Source: WSXY01 sp038325105 (lineage in GTDB: Bacteria; Actinomycetota; Coriobacteriia; Anaerosomatales; Anaerosomataceae). From it: a DNA stretch of 64,000 bases. Below are positions 8,673-17,045 of this stretch, piece by piece. Made by a program: the position numbers and the translations under genes. The stretch covers positions 8,035-72,034 of the forward strand of contig JBBQIR010000002.1 of the NCBI GenBank assembly GCA_038325105.1, written 5' to 3'. Position 1 is the stretch's first letter. The number at the start of each line of letters is the position of its first letter. The notes beneath the pieces were generated by a model that saw nothing but the letters and a program-made list of their open reading frames with translations, did no database searches and was not told the DNA's origin.

Positions 8673-9898
8673 GATACCCGGGAGAACACCAGGCACGCAT
8701 TGTGTCCGCCGAATCCGAACGAGTTGCTGAGCGCGGCTGGAACGTCAGCCTTGCGGGCGACGTTGGGGACGTAGTCGAGGTCGCACGCCGGATCGGGGTC
8801 CGTGAGGTTGATCGTCGGTGGCAGCATGCCGTTTTCCATGGCGAGCACGCAGAAGACCGCCTCAAGCGCTCCTGCACCGCCGAGGAGATGCCCGGTCATC
8901 GACTTCGTGCTGGAGACCGGCGGAGCGTTGGAGCCGAAGACGGCCTTGATCGCGCCCGTCTCGGCGGCGTCGCCGAGTTGCGTGGATGTGCCGTGCGCGT
9001 TGATGTAGCCGATGTCGGTGGTCGCGAGGCCGGACTGCCCGAGCGCCTGCAGCATCGCGCGACGGGCGCCGTTGCCGTCGGGTGCCGGGGCGGTCATGTG
9101 ATACGAGTCGGCGGTGGCGCCGTAGCCGACGAGTTCTGCGTAGATTCGCGCACCGCGAGCCGTTGCCGATTCGTACTCCTCGAGCACGAGGATGCCACCG
9201 CCTTCGCCTATGACGAAGCCGTCACGTCCCGAGTCGAACGGTCGCGATGCCGCCCGGGGGTCGTCGTTGCGAGTAGATAGAGCGCGCGCCGCCGCGAAGC
9301 CGGCAAGGCCGAGCGGGGTGATGCCGCAATCGAAGCCACCCGCGATGATCGCGTCGGCCTGTCCACGCCGTATCGCCTCGGCAGCCTCACCAAGCGAGTG
9401 ATTGCCGGTGGCACACGCCGATACAGGCGCGTAGTTGATGCCCTTAGCGCCGCTGCGGATGGAGATGTGGCCTGCAGCGAGGTCGACGATCATCATCGGC
9501 ACGAGGAACGGGCTGATTCGGCCCGGGCCCTTCTCCATGAGAATCGTATGCTGGTCTTCCATAGTGCCCAGGCCGCCGATACCAGAACCGACGATGACGC
9601 CGACTCGCTCGGCATTGGAGTCATCGATGATGAGGCCGGAGTCCTTGAGCGCCTCATCGGCGGCCACGACCGCGAACTGCTGGAACCGCGCCATTCGGCG
9701 GGCTTCCTTCGTGTCGAGGTACTGAGAAGGATCCCACTCGTTGAGATACGCGCCGAAGCGAGTCGTGTACTGGCTCACGTCGAACGCGGTGATCTCGCTT
9801 ACGCCTGAACGACCCGCGATGACGGACTCCCAGTTGGCGGCAGCGCCAACGCCGAGTGCGCTAACGGCGCCCACGCCGGTGACTACGACTCGTCTCAT
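8669..9898 (-). CDS. fabF: 3-oxoacyl-[acyl-carrier-protein] synthase II (FabF)
   Basis: A 409-residue KAS II condensing enzyme that elongates acyl-ACP with malonyl-ACP. The Cys-His-His triad is visible: Cys162 in SACATGNH, His302 in NAHGTS and His337 in MTGHLLGG. Thiolase fold and length are normal. AAGGAGG six bases before the ATG is a strong ribosome site although the start overlaps the previous stop by 4 nt. It is the last fatty-acid gene of the block and precedes rnc. Confidence 0.97.
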   Translation of the reverse strand: MRRVVVTGVGAVSALGVGAAANWESVIAGRSGVSEITAFDVSQYTTRFGAYLNEWDPSQYLDTKEARRMARFQQFAVVAADEALKDSGLIIDDSNAERVGVIVGSGIGGLGTMEDQHTILMEKGPGRISPFLVPMMIVDLAAGHISIRSGAKGINYAPVSACATGNHSLGEAAEAIRRGQADAIIAGGFDCGITPLGLAGFAAARALSTRNDDPRAASRPFDSGRDGFVIGEGGGILVLEEYESATARGARIYAELVGYGATADSYHMTAPAPDGNGARRAMLQALGQSGLATTDIGYINAHGTSTQLGDAAETGAIKAVFGSNAPPVSSTKSMTGHLLGGAGALEAVFCVLAMENGMLPPTINLTDPDPACDLDYVPNVARKADVPAALSNSFGFGGHNACLVFSRVS

Positions 9899-10857
9899 GC
9901 GAGGCCTCCTTCGGTGGCAGCGTCATACTCGGCGACGAGCCGCTGCATGAGCTCGCTCACGCTGGGCACGTCGTGGATGCGCGCGGCGGCCGAGCCGGCG
10001 AATACGAGACCGCGGGTGACATCGCCCTGTTGGGCGAGAACGAGCTTGTCGACGATGCAGTACTCCTTGCCGCAGTGCTTGAGGCACGCGATGCACTTCT
10101 CGATCGGCGGGTAGTCGCCAGCGATGAGTCGATCGGTTAAGGGGTTGTGAAGCGCACGTCCGGGAAGCCCTACCGGGCTCTTGATGAGGACGATGTCCTC
10201 ATCGGTCGCGTCGACGTACATCTGCTTGAAGGCGTCGGCTGCCGAAGACTCGACGGTAGCCGCAAAACGGCTGCCCATCTGGACGCCTGCGGCACCCTTG
10301 TCGAGCGCGCGTTTGATGTCCGCGCCCGTCACGACACCGCCGGCGGCGATGACGGGAATGTCGACGGAATCGACGATTCTCGGCAAGAGGTCGAGCATGT
10401 ACTCGTCCGTGCCCAGATGGCCTCCGGCCTCATGGCCCTCGACGACGACGGCAGATGCACCAAAGCGCTCGGAGAGCTTAGCGACTCGCTCCGAGCCAAC
10501 GATCGGCACGCACTCCACGCCTGCATCGCGGCACCAGGTGAAAACGTCCCGGGAGAACCCGGCACCGGCGACGACCAGATCGACGCCCTCGGAAATTGCC
10601 GCGTGTACGAGCTCCTTGAACTGCCGGATGGCCACCATGATGTTCACGCCGATGACGCCGTCGGTGGCTTCACGCGCAGCGCGAACCTCTGCAGCGAGCT
10701 CGGTTGCCGTGAGCCCGGAGCCCGCGATAAGTCCGACACCCCCGGCCTGAGCGACAGCGGTCGCAAGAGGGGCCATTGAGATGCGGACCGCCATCCCGCC
10801 CTGAACGATAGGCAGGCGGGCGGTTCGGCTTCCGATTGTCAGGCTGGGAAGATCCAC
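9895..10857 (-). CDS. FMN-dependent nitronate monooxygenase/FabK-like oxidoreductase with C-terminal Cys cluster
   Basis: A 320-residue TIM-barrel flavoprotein of the 2-nitropropane dioxygenase/FabK superfamily (LPIVQGGMAVRIS near the start; PVIAAGGV and GVQMGSRFAAT for phosphate/FMN binding; EGHEAGGHLG). Unlike the FabK at 12920-13867 it carries near the C-terminus CIACLKHCGKEYC, a four-cysteine cluster that could hold metal or an Fe-S centre. It may be a second enoyl-ACP reductase or a flavin oxidoreductase serving this pathway. Start: GTG at 10857, six bases after CCGGAGG; an ATG nine codons earlier lacks a site. It lies between acpP and fabF. Confidence 0.8.
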   Translation of the reverse strand: MDLPSLTIGSRTARLPIVQGGMAVRISMAPLATAVAQAGGVGLIAGSGLTATELAAEVRAAREATDGVIGVNIMVAIRQFKELVHAAISEGVDLVVAGAGFSRDVFTWCRDAGVECVPIVGSERVAKLSERFGASAVVVEGHEAGGHLGTDEYMLDLLPRIVDSVDIPVIAAGGVVTGADIKRALDKGAAGVQMGSRFAATVESSAADAFKQMYVDATDEDIVLIKSPVGLPGRALHNPLTDRLIAGDYPPIEKCIACLKHCGKEYCIVDKLVLAQQGDVTRGLVFAGSAAARIHDVPSVSELMQRLVAEYDAATEGGLA

Positions 10858-10896
10858 GTCGTGCCTCCGGTGCGGTCTGGTCATGAGCGCGGTCGT

Positions 10897-10923
10897 CCCG
10901 ACCGGCCGCTTGGGCCGGTCGGG
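10897..10923 (-). promoter_or_regulatory. Intercistronic 11-bp hairpin after acpP
   Basis: Perfect inverted repeat CCCGACCGGCC / GGCCGGTCGGG with a 5-nt loop in the 97-nt gap between acpP and the next gene. No T-run follows on the minus strand, so a strong intrinsic terminator is unlikely; an mRNA-stabilising or partially terminating element that raises AcpP over downstream products is a plausible role. Confidence 0.6.
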
Positions 10924-10954
10924 CGACGGAAACGCTCACGACGTAAGGCGGGCA

Positions 10955-11194
10955 TCACGCGTTGGCGGCGATATAGTTCACTGCGTCGCCCACGGTCTTG
11001 ATACCCTCGGCCTCCTCGTCGGGGATTGAGATGCCGAAGGACTCCTCGAGTGCCATGACGAGCTCGACGATATCGAGCGAGTCAGCGCCCAGGTCGTCGA
11101 TGAACGAGGCCTCGATTGCGACGTCATCCTCATCAACGTTGAGCTGATCTACGATGACCTCTTTGACCTTCACCAAAATCTCTTCGTTGTCCAT
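10955..11194 (-). CDS. acpP: Acyl carrier protein
   Basis: A 79-residue acidic four-helix carrier protein; Ser39 in LGADSLDIVELV takes the 4'-phosphopantetheine arm. All intermediates of type II fatty-acid synthesis ride on it. Start: ATG at 11194 (MDNEEI), eight bases after GAGGAGG; a GTG three codons earlier overlaps that site and was rejected. It follows fabG by about 50 nt and is followed by a strong hairpin. Confidence 0.97.
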   Translation of the reverse strand: MDNEEILVKVKEVIVDQLNVDEDDVAIEASFIDDLGADSLDIVELVMALEESFGISIPDEEAEGIKTVGDAVNYIAANA

Positions 11195-11247
11195 GCTATC
11201 CACCTCCTCTCCCCTGTCGCGATCGAATAGGTAGCGCGTTTCCGCGA

Positions 11248-12003
11248 TCAGGCGAACGTCATGCCTCCGTCAACGGCCAGGACCTGGCCGGTGACGTACG
11301 ACGCATCGTCGGAGGCCAGGAAGGCGACCGCGGCGGCGATGTCGGCAGGGCTCCCGAAGCGCTTCATCGCAATGCTGCCAAGCGCAGCGTCGCGTGCTGC
11401 CTGGGGCAGTTCTGCGGTCATGTCGGTCTCAATGAAGCCCGGTGCGATCGCGTTCACGCGAACATTGCGCGACGCGAGTTCCCGAGCCACCGACTTCGTG
11501 AGGCCGATAAGACCGGCTTTTGCGGCCGAGTAGTTGGCCTGGCCGGCGTTGCCGACAAGCCCTACGACCGAGGAGATGTTGACTATCGAACCCGAGCGCT
11601 GCTTCATCATGTACTTCGACGCTGCGCGGGTGACGAAGAACGCGCCGCTCAGGTTCGTCTGGATGACGGCATTCCAGTCGTCGTCCGACATGCGAACGAG
11701 CAGGCCGTCCCGGGTGATGCCGGCGTTGTTGACGACGATGTCGATGCGCCCGTAGCGCGCCACCACGTCGTCGATGAGAGCCTGGCAGGATGCAGCGTCG
11801 GCGACATCGCCCATAAACGCGTCGTGATCGGCAGCGAATCCCTCATCGGCAAGTGTCGCGAGGACCGCGCGCGCCCCGGTGTCGTCGCCGCGGTAGTTGA
11901 CCGCCACGATCGCCCCGCAGCGGCCAAGTCCGAGCGCGATCTGTGCGCCGATACCGCGGTTCGCACCGGTGACGAGCGCCACCTTTCCGGTGAGATCGCT
12001 CAC
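11248..12003 (-). CDS. fabG: 3-oxoacyl-[acyl-carrier-protein] reductase (FabG)
   Basis: A 251-residue short-chain dehydrogenase that reduces 3-oxoacyl-ACP with NADPH. The cofactor motif is VTGANRGIG (residues 11-19), NNAG is at about 92-95, and the catalytic residues are Ser145 (NISSVVG), Tyr158 and Lys162 (NYSAAK). Start: GTG at 12003 overlapping the fabD stop by four bases (GTGA) with GGAGGTGATC ten bases upstream, closely matching the 16S anti-SD. Confidence 0.97.
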   Translation of the reverse strand: MSDLTGKVALVTGANRGIGAQIALGLGRCGAIVAVNYRGDDTGARAVLATLADEGFAADHDAFMGDVADAASCQALIDDVVARYGRIDIVVNNAGITRDGLLVRMSDDDWNAVIQTNLSGAFFVTRAASKYMMKQRSGSIVNISSVVGLVGNAGQANYSAAKAGLIGLTKSVARELASRNVRVNAIAPGFIETDMTAELPQAARDAALGSIAMKRFGSPADIAAAVAFLASDDASYVTGQVLAVDGGMTFA

Positions 12004-12923
12004 AGTCCGATCACCTCCAGGATCCGTTCGATACCGTCGTCGCACGCGACTGCTTCAAGGCCATCGACCCGGCGTGCAAGCCCGGTGAGCACCGAACCCG
12101 GTCCCGCCTCGACGAGTACCTCGACCCCGGCGTCACGCAGGGCGTCCATGGTCTCCGTCCAACGCACCGGAGACGTGATCTGCAGCATGAGTCGCTGCTT
12201 GATTGTCTCAGCAGCCGTCTCCACGCGCGGATCGGTGTTCTGTATGACCGGGATGACCGCGTCCGAGAAGCCAGCGTGGTCCAAAACGAGCGAGAAGCGC
12301 TCGGCGGCAGGCGACATGAACGGCGAATGGAAGGGGCCGGCGACCGAAAGCGGCACGACGCGACGCGCGCCGGCGGCGGTAAGCGCTGCCGTGGCGGCCT
12401 CGACTCCTTCATACGAACCGGAAAGCACAACCTGCCCTGCGGCGTTGTCGTTGGCGAGCCAGACGCCCGAAATACCACCAACGAGATCCGCGATCGTGGC
12501 ACTGTCCATCCCGAGAACCGCCGCCATCGTGCCCGGCGTCGCAATCGCGGTATCTGACATGAGCTGCGACCGCTCGGTCACGAGCTCGAGGCCGGCTTCG
12601 ACCGAGAACACACCCGCAAGCGCGAGCGCTGCGAACTCACCGAGGCTGTGGCCGGCAACGATGGACGGCTCGAGGCCCGCATCCATGAGACTCGCACCCC
12701 ACACCCAGTCGGTCAGGTAGAGCAGCGGCTGTGCGGCACGCGTGTCGGCGAGTTCCTCGGCAGACCCTTCATCGGCTATACGGCGCAGCTCGAGACCGGA
12801 CAGCGCCTCGGCTGCGTCGAGAAGCCTGCACAGGTCGTCGTGCTCCGGCAGCATGTCGAGCATGCCGACGCGCTGGGATCCCTGACCCGGGAAGACGAGT
12901 GCGTGCTTCTTCATGCCTATCAC
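12000..12923 (-). CDS. fabD: Malonyl-CoA:ACP transacylase (FabD)
   Basis: A 307-residue acyltransferase that loads malonyl groups on ACP. It opens with LVFPGQGSQ; the nucleophile is Ser93 in GHSLGE and the partner is His199 in VAGPFHSPFM. Start: GTG at 12923 overlapping the preceding fabK stop (GTGA); an ATG three codons later is an equally good alternative. Neither has a strong SD, so coupling to the upstream gene is likely. Confidence 0.96.
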   Translation of the reverse strand: MIGMKKHALVFPGQGSQRVGMLDMLPEHDDLCRLLDAAEALSGLELRRIADEGSAEELADTRAAQPLLYLTDWVWGASLMDAGLEPSIVAGHSLGEFAALALAGVFSVEAGLELVTERSQLMSDTAIATPGTMAAVLGMDSATIADLVGGISGVWLANDNAAGQVVLSGSYEGVEAATAALTAAGARRVVPLSVAGPFHSPFMSPAAERFSLVLDHAGFSDAVIPVIQNTDPRVETAAETIKQRLMLQITSPVRWTETMDALRDAGVEVLVEAGPGSVLTGLARRVDGLEAVACDDGIERILEVIGL

Positions 12924-13867
12924 GCGACCGGAGTCGATCCGAGAACGCGCATGACCTCCTGGGCATCGCGCATCATTTCGGCCACGATGTCCGCGGCCGG
13001 CTCGATGCGGCAGACCATCGACGCGACTTGGCCCGCCATGAGGCTGCCCATGGCTACGTCGCCGTCACGCATGGCGAGTGCAAGCTTGCCCGCGCCGAGC
13101 GCCTCGATCTCCTCGGCCTTGTTGTCGCGGTCGAGTTCCATGATCTGGCGCGCGAGCTTGTTCTTGATGACCCGGACGGGGTGACCGGTCGAGCGACCCG
13201 TGACGACCGTGTCGCGGTCCTTGGCGCGCAGGATTTCGGCTTTGACGTCGGGGTGAATGGTGCACTCCTTGGCACACATGAAGCGCGTGCCGACCTGGAC
13301 ACCAACGGCTCCGAGCGCAAATGCCGCGGCCATCCCGCGACCATCGGCGATACCGCCCGCAGCGATAACGGGGATGGACACCGCGTCAGCCAGTTGCGGG
13401 ATGAGCACCATGGTTGTGAGGTCGCCGATGTGGCCGCCGGCTTCCATGCCTTCACCGATGACCGCGTCGGCACCCATGGCTTCCATGCGCTTCGCGAGCG
13501 GAACCGAGGGGACGATCGGAATGACCTTGATGCCGGCCTCTTTGAGCGCGGCCATGTACTTGCCCGGACTTCCCGCGCCCGTCGTGACCATTGGTACGTG
13601 CTCGTCGAGAACGAGTTGCACGATCTCATCGATGTGCGGCGTGAGGAGCATAAGGTTCACGCCGAAGGGCTTATCCGTGAGGAGCTTGGCGTTGCGGATC
13701 TGGATGCGGAGATTGTCGGTGGGCATGTGGCCGGCACCAATGACGCCGATGCCGCCCGCATTGCTGACCGCAGCCGAGAGCTCGGCCGTGGCCGTCCACG
13801 CCATACCGCCTTGGATGATGGGATGCTCGATACCGAGCAGACTCGTGAGTCGCGTTCGCAGGGCCAT
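12920..13867 (-). CDS. fabK: Enoyl-[acyl-carrier-protein] reductase II (FabK)
   Basis: A 315-residue FMN enoyl reductase that catalyses the last step of each elongation round. FabK signatures: HPIIQGGMAW at about 15-24, GEGMEAGGHIG, IPVIAAGGIADGRGMAAA and GVQVGTRF followed by ECTIHP. Position between fabH and fabD is the Gram-positive fabH-fabK-fabD-fabG order. The ATG directly abuts the fabH stop and GGAGG is eight bases upstream inside fabH. FabK rather than FabI implies natural triclosan insensitivity (family knowledge). Confidence 0.93.
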   Translation of the reverse strand: MALRTRLTSLLGIEHPIIQGGMAWTATAELSAAVSNAGGIGVIGAGHMPTDNLRIQIRNAKLLTDKPFGVNLMLLTPHIDEIVQLVLDEHVPMVTTGAGSPGKYMAALKEAGIKVIPIVPSVPLAKRMEAMGADAVIGEGMEAGGHIGDLTTMVLIPQLADAVSIPVIAAGGIADGRGMAAAFALGAVGVQVGTRFMCAKECTIHPDVKAEILRAKDRDTVVTGRSTGHPVRVIKNKLARQIMELDRDNKAEEIEALGAGKLALAMRDGDVAMGSLMAGQVASMVCRIEPAADIVAEMMRDAQEVMRVLGSTPVA

Positions 13868-14857
13868 CTAGCGGTCCTCCTTGGTCCAACGTAGAATTGC
13901 GGCCCCCCAGGTGAGCCCCGCCCCGAATCCGACGAGGGCGAGCACGTCGCCCTGGCGCAGGCTGCCGCTAGTATACAGGTCGTTCACGGCGAGCGGAATC
14001 GATGCCGAGGAGGTGTTCCCCACCTTCTCGATGTTCGAAAAGACGCGCTCGTGTGGCAGCTTGAGGCGGTCCGCAACCGTGTCGAGAATCCGCTGGTTAG
14101 CCTGGTGCGGTACGAGCCACGTGAGGTCGTCGATAGTCATGTTCGATGCCGCCAGAGCCTTCTTGGTCGTGGCAGGGATTGCACGCACCGCGAACTTGAA
14201 GACTTCCTGGCCGTTCATCTGTACGCGATGGAGGTTGGACTCGATTGCCTCGCACGTCGCGGGCATAGCCGAGCCACCCGCCTGAATCTGCAGGACTTCC
14301 GGGCGGCTGCCGTCGGAGCCGATGTCGATACCGAGCACGCCCGACTCCTCGGATGCCTCGAGGACGAAGGCGCCGGCCCCGTCACCAAAGAGCACACAGA
14401 TCGCGCGGTCGGTGAAGTCGACATGACGCGTGAGTGCATCAGCACCCACGACCAGCACACGCTTGGCGCGGCCCGATTCGATAGCGGTTGTAGCGGAGTG
14501 AAGCGCATACACGAAGCTCGTACACGCAGCCATGACGTCGAAGGCCGCACATGAGAGGCCGAGTTTCGCCTGGATGAGGCACGCAGTCGACGGGAAGACC
14601 ATGTCCGGGCTCGAGGTCCCGACAACGAGCAGGTCGATGTCTCGGGGCTCGAGGCCCGCATCGAGAAGCGCGGCTCGCGCGGCCTCGACACCCAGATCGG
14701 ATGTCGCCTGACCCTCGGCGGCGAGGTGTCGCTCGCGGATGCCGGTGCGCGAGGCTATCCACTCGTCGGAGGTTTCGACCATGGTGGCAAGGTCGTCATT
14801 GGTGAGTATGCGCTCGGGCAGATACGCGCCGACGCCGGTGACTGCTGCATGCATCAT
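13868..14857 (-). CDS. fabH: 3-oxoacyl-[acyl-carrier-protein] synthase III (FabH)
   Basis: A 329-residue KAS III that starts fatty-acid synthesis by condensing an acyl-CoA with malonyl-ACP; its primer preference sets straight- versus branched-chain products. Triad: Cys112 (MAACTSFV), His251 (VPHQANQR) and Asn281 (KVGNTSSAS). Two consecutive ATGs exist at 14857/14854; the first lies 11 bases after GAGGAGA. It is separated from plsX by 93 nt, the largest gap in this part, so a minor internal promoter is possible. Confidence 0.97.
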   Translation of the reverse strand: MMHAAVTGVGAYLPERILTNDDLATMVETSDEWIASRTGIRERHLAAEGQATSDLGVEAARAALLDAGLEPRDIDLLVVGTSSPDMVFPSTACLIQAKLGLSCAAFDVMAACTSFVYALHSATTAIESGRAKRVLVVGADALTRHVDFTDRAICVLFGDGAGAFVLEASEESGVLGIDIGSDGSRPEVLQIQAGGSAMPATCEAIESNLHRVQMNGQEVFKFAVRAIPATTKKALAASNMTIDDLTWLVPHQANQRILDTVADRLKLPHERVFSNIEKVGNTSSASIPLAVNDLYTSGSLRQGDVLALVGFGAGLTWGAAILRWTKEDR

Positions 14858-14950
14858 TCGGAAGGTGCTCTCCTCGCTTGGGCGGCTACCGGGCCGGAGG
14901 CCGCGAGTGTCCGAGTAGTTTACACGTTGCGTGGCAAGCGCGGAAGCGGG

Positions 14951-15958
14951 TCAGTCGCGCGTATCCGGCCGTGCCACAGCATCCGCGATCTTGTCGGTAA
15001 GGCCGCCGCGGACGGCGCGCGCTGCGAACGAGATGCCCGCCGCGATTGCACGAGCGTTGCTGCTACCGTGCCCGATAATGCAGACGCCGCGAACGCCGAG
15101 CAGCGGAGCTCCGCCGTAGGCATCGGGGTTGATGCGTTCCTTGAGCTCCATGAGTGGCTTCTTGAGTGCAGCTGCTGCTATCGAGCGAGCAGGAGTCGAC
15201 GTCATCGCCATCTTCACCTGGCCGAGCAGTGACTTCGCGAGTCCCTCGAGGAGCTTCAACGCGACATTGCCGGTGAAGCCATCGGTCACAACCACGTCCA
15301 CGGTACCGGCCGGAATGTCTCGCCCTTCAACGTTCCCGACGAAACCGGGCACGCGCGTCGCCATCAGGGCGTGCGCCTCTTGCGCAAGGATCGAACCCTT
15401 CGTCGGCTCCTCGCCGATGTTGAGGAGCCCGACGCCAGGGTCTTCGATGCCGAGAACGGCCTGGGCGTACGCACGACCCATAAGTCCGAACTGGACGAGG
15501 TTCTCGGCCTTGCAGTCCGCGTTCGCGCCGACGTCAAGCAAGATGCTCGGACGCTCGCCGGTCGGGATGACCGTCGCGATTGCCGGACGCGACACGCCTG
15601 CGATCCGCCCCATGACGAGCGTCGCAGCCGCCATACACGCACCCGTGTTGCCCGCCGAGAAGAACCCGTGCGCTTCGCCATCCTTCACGAGCCGACACCC
15701 GACGACAATCGACGAGTCCTTCTTGGCACGCACGGCGTTGGCGGCATGGTCGCCCATGTCGATGAACTCGGTCGTCACCACGGCGCGGACGCGCGCGCGG
15801 GTTGCCGCGAAGGGTTCGATGACGTCAGCAGGTCCCGTGAGGAGGACCGAGAGGTTCTGATCGGCCGCAAGCGCGGCATCGACGCCCTGAAGCACGGCAT
15901 CGGGAGCGAAGTCGCCGCCAAGTGCATCGACGACGATGGCTACCTGCATCTCAGTCAC
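14951..15958 (-). CDS. plsX: Phosphate acyltransferase PlsX
   Basis: A 335-residue enzyme converting acyl-ACP to acyl-phosphate, the donor for PlsY in phosphatidic acid synthesis. Family blocks seen: VVDALGGDFAPDAVLQG near the start, GFFSAGNTGA, LLDVGANADCK, TDGFTGNVALK and PLLGVRGVCIIGHGSS. Start: GTG at 15958 six bases after GGGGAG. Upstream of fabH, as in Firmicutes and Actinobacteria. FakAB, further up the same strand, also produces acyl-phosphate, so both entry routes to membrane lipids are encoded in this region. Confidence 0.95.
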   Translation of the reverse strand: MTEMQVAIVVDALGGDFAPDAVLQGVDAALAADQNLSVLLTGPADVIEPFAATRARVRAVVTTEFIDMGDHAANAVRAKKDSSIVVGCRLVKDGEAHGFFSAGNTGACMAAATLVMGRIAGVSRPAIATVIPTGERPSILLDVGANADCKAENLVQFGLMGRAYAQAVLGIEDPGVGLLNIGEEPTKGSILAQEAHALMATRVPGFVGNVEGRDIPAGTVDVVVTDGFTGNVALKLLEGLAKSLLGQVKMAMTSTPARSIAAAALKKPLMELKERINPDAYGGAPLLGVRGVCIIGHGSSNARAIAAGISFAARAVRGGLTDKIADAVARPDTRD

Positions 15959-15975
15959 GCGATACTCCCCGCCCG

Positions 15976-17043
15976 TCAGGAACCGATTTCGTAGGCCTTC
16001 ATGAGCGCGGGAAGATCAACCGAGCTCTCGAACATCTCGCGTATTCTAGCAGCCTTGGTGGCGTCGTGAAGGCGGATGTGGCCCATGAGGCCCTCCATCT
16101 TCTCGACCGCCGACAGCGTGTCCGTGTCGACCATGATCATGGGAACGCCAAGTTCCTCGGCACGCGCGAGAACGAGCGCCGATGGGGGCTGGTTGCCCGT
16201 GAGAATGATGCAGCGGGTGTTGGTTTCGAGAGCAGCGAGCTGCACGTCGGCCCTGTCACCCCCGGTGATGACCGCCTTGCGCGCCTTGCGGCGGAAGAAC
16301 CTGAGCGCCTTGTCCTGGCCCATGGCGCCGACCATGAACGTCTCCACCGGCTCGTCGAGTCTGTCATCAGCCGACAGAACCGTGCCCGCCAGCGCCTCTA
16401 CAATTTCGAGGACGGTGACCGAGGAGAGCGCAGCGTCGTGCGGGAGCGTCCCGAAGACGTTGAGACCGCGGGATTGCAGGAAGGGCGTGATGCGCCCCGT
16501 CACGAACTCCGCCTGGGACTCGTGCGCCCAGTTGAAGATGACGCCGCGGATGAGGTCGCCCAGTCTTCGCGCCTCGCAGATGACGGCGTCCGGAAGATCG
16601 GGACCGCTAACGCGGTCAACGAGAAGGATAGGCGCATCAAGTAGTACAGCAAGATCCGGAGCCGCAAGTCCGACCGACGATGCCTGGAACGGGTTGCTCG
16701 GTCCCTCGATCACCATGACGTCCCGGCCTGCCGAGCAGACGTCGTACGCCTTCCTCACATCCGGCCTGAGATCGCCGACATCGTGCGCCAGCGCCCGTTC
16801 TATGAACGAATGCGTGCGGACGACCGGACACACGGCCTCAAGCGGTGCCGGCCGCGCAAGCGTGCCGTTAATATAGAGCGCGTCTTGGTCAGTGAGAATC
16901 CCGTCGACGGTGACCGGCATCGCTCCGTAGGGTTTGAAGTAACCCACGTCGAGCCCGCGTGCGGCGAGTGTACTGATGAGCGCGAGCGCAAGACCGCTCT
17001 TACCCGAGTACGGCGTTGTGGATGAGATGAGAATCGCACGCAT
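15976..17043 (-). CDS. BioD-like P-loop/DRTGG protein (phosphotransacetylase-type N-terminal module)
   Basis: A 355-residue protein of COG0857. The N-terminal half is a dethiobiotin-synthetase-like P-loop domain (SSTTPYSGKSG at 8-17), and the C-terminal half is a DRTGG domain (about 215-330). In some phosphotransacetylases this pair precedes the catalytic domain, but no PTA catalytic domain is present here. Stand-alone forms beside ADP-forming acetyl-CoA synthetases are thought to be regulatory. It starts 2 nt downstream of the synthetase gene stop, so both are one transcript. Confidence 0.8.
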   Translation of the reverse strand: MRAILISSTTPYSGKSGLALALISTLAARGLDVGYFKPYGAMPVTVDGILTDQDALYINGTLARPAPLEAVCPVVRTHSFIERALAHDVGDLRPDVRKAYDVCSAGRDVMVIEGPSNPFQASSVGLAAPDLAVLLDAPILLVDRVSGPDLPDAVICEARRLGDLIRGVIFNWAHESQAEFVTGRITPFLQSRGLNVFGTLPHDAALSSVTVLEIVEALAGTVLSADDRLDEPVETFMVGAMGQDKALRFFRRKARKAVITGGDRADVQLAALETNTRCIILTGNQPPSALVLARAEELGVPMIMVDTDTLSAVEKMEGLMGHIRLHDATKAARIREMFESSVDLPALMKAYEIGS

Positions 17044-17045
17044 GG

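Noticed and set aside
12003..12045. Upstream extension of fabG by 14 codons
   Set aside because: It would overlap fabD deeply; the GTG at 12003 has a near-perfect SD and a GTGA overlap.
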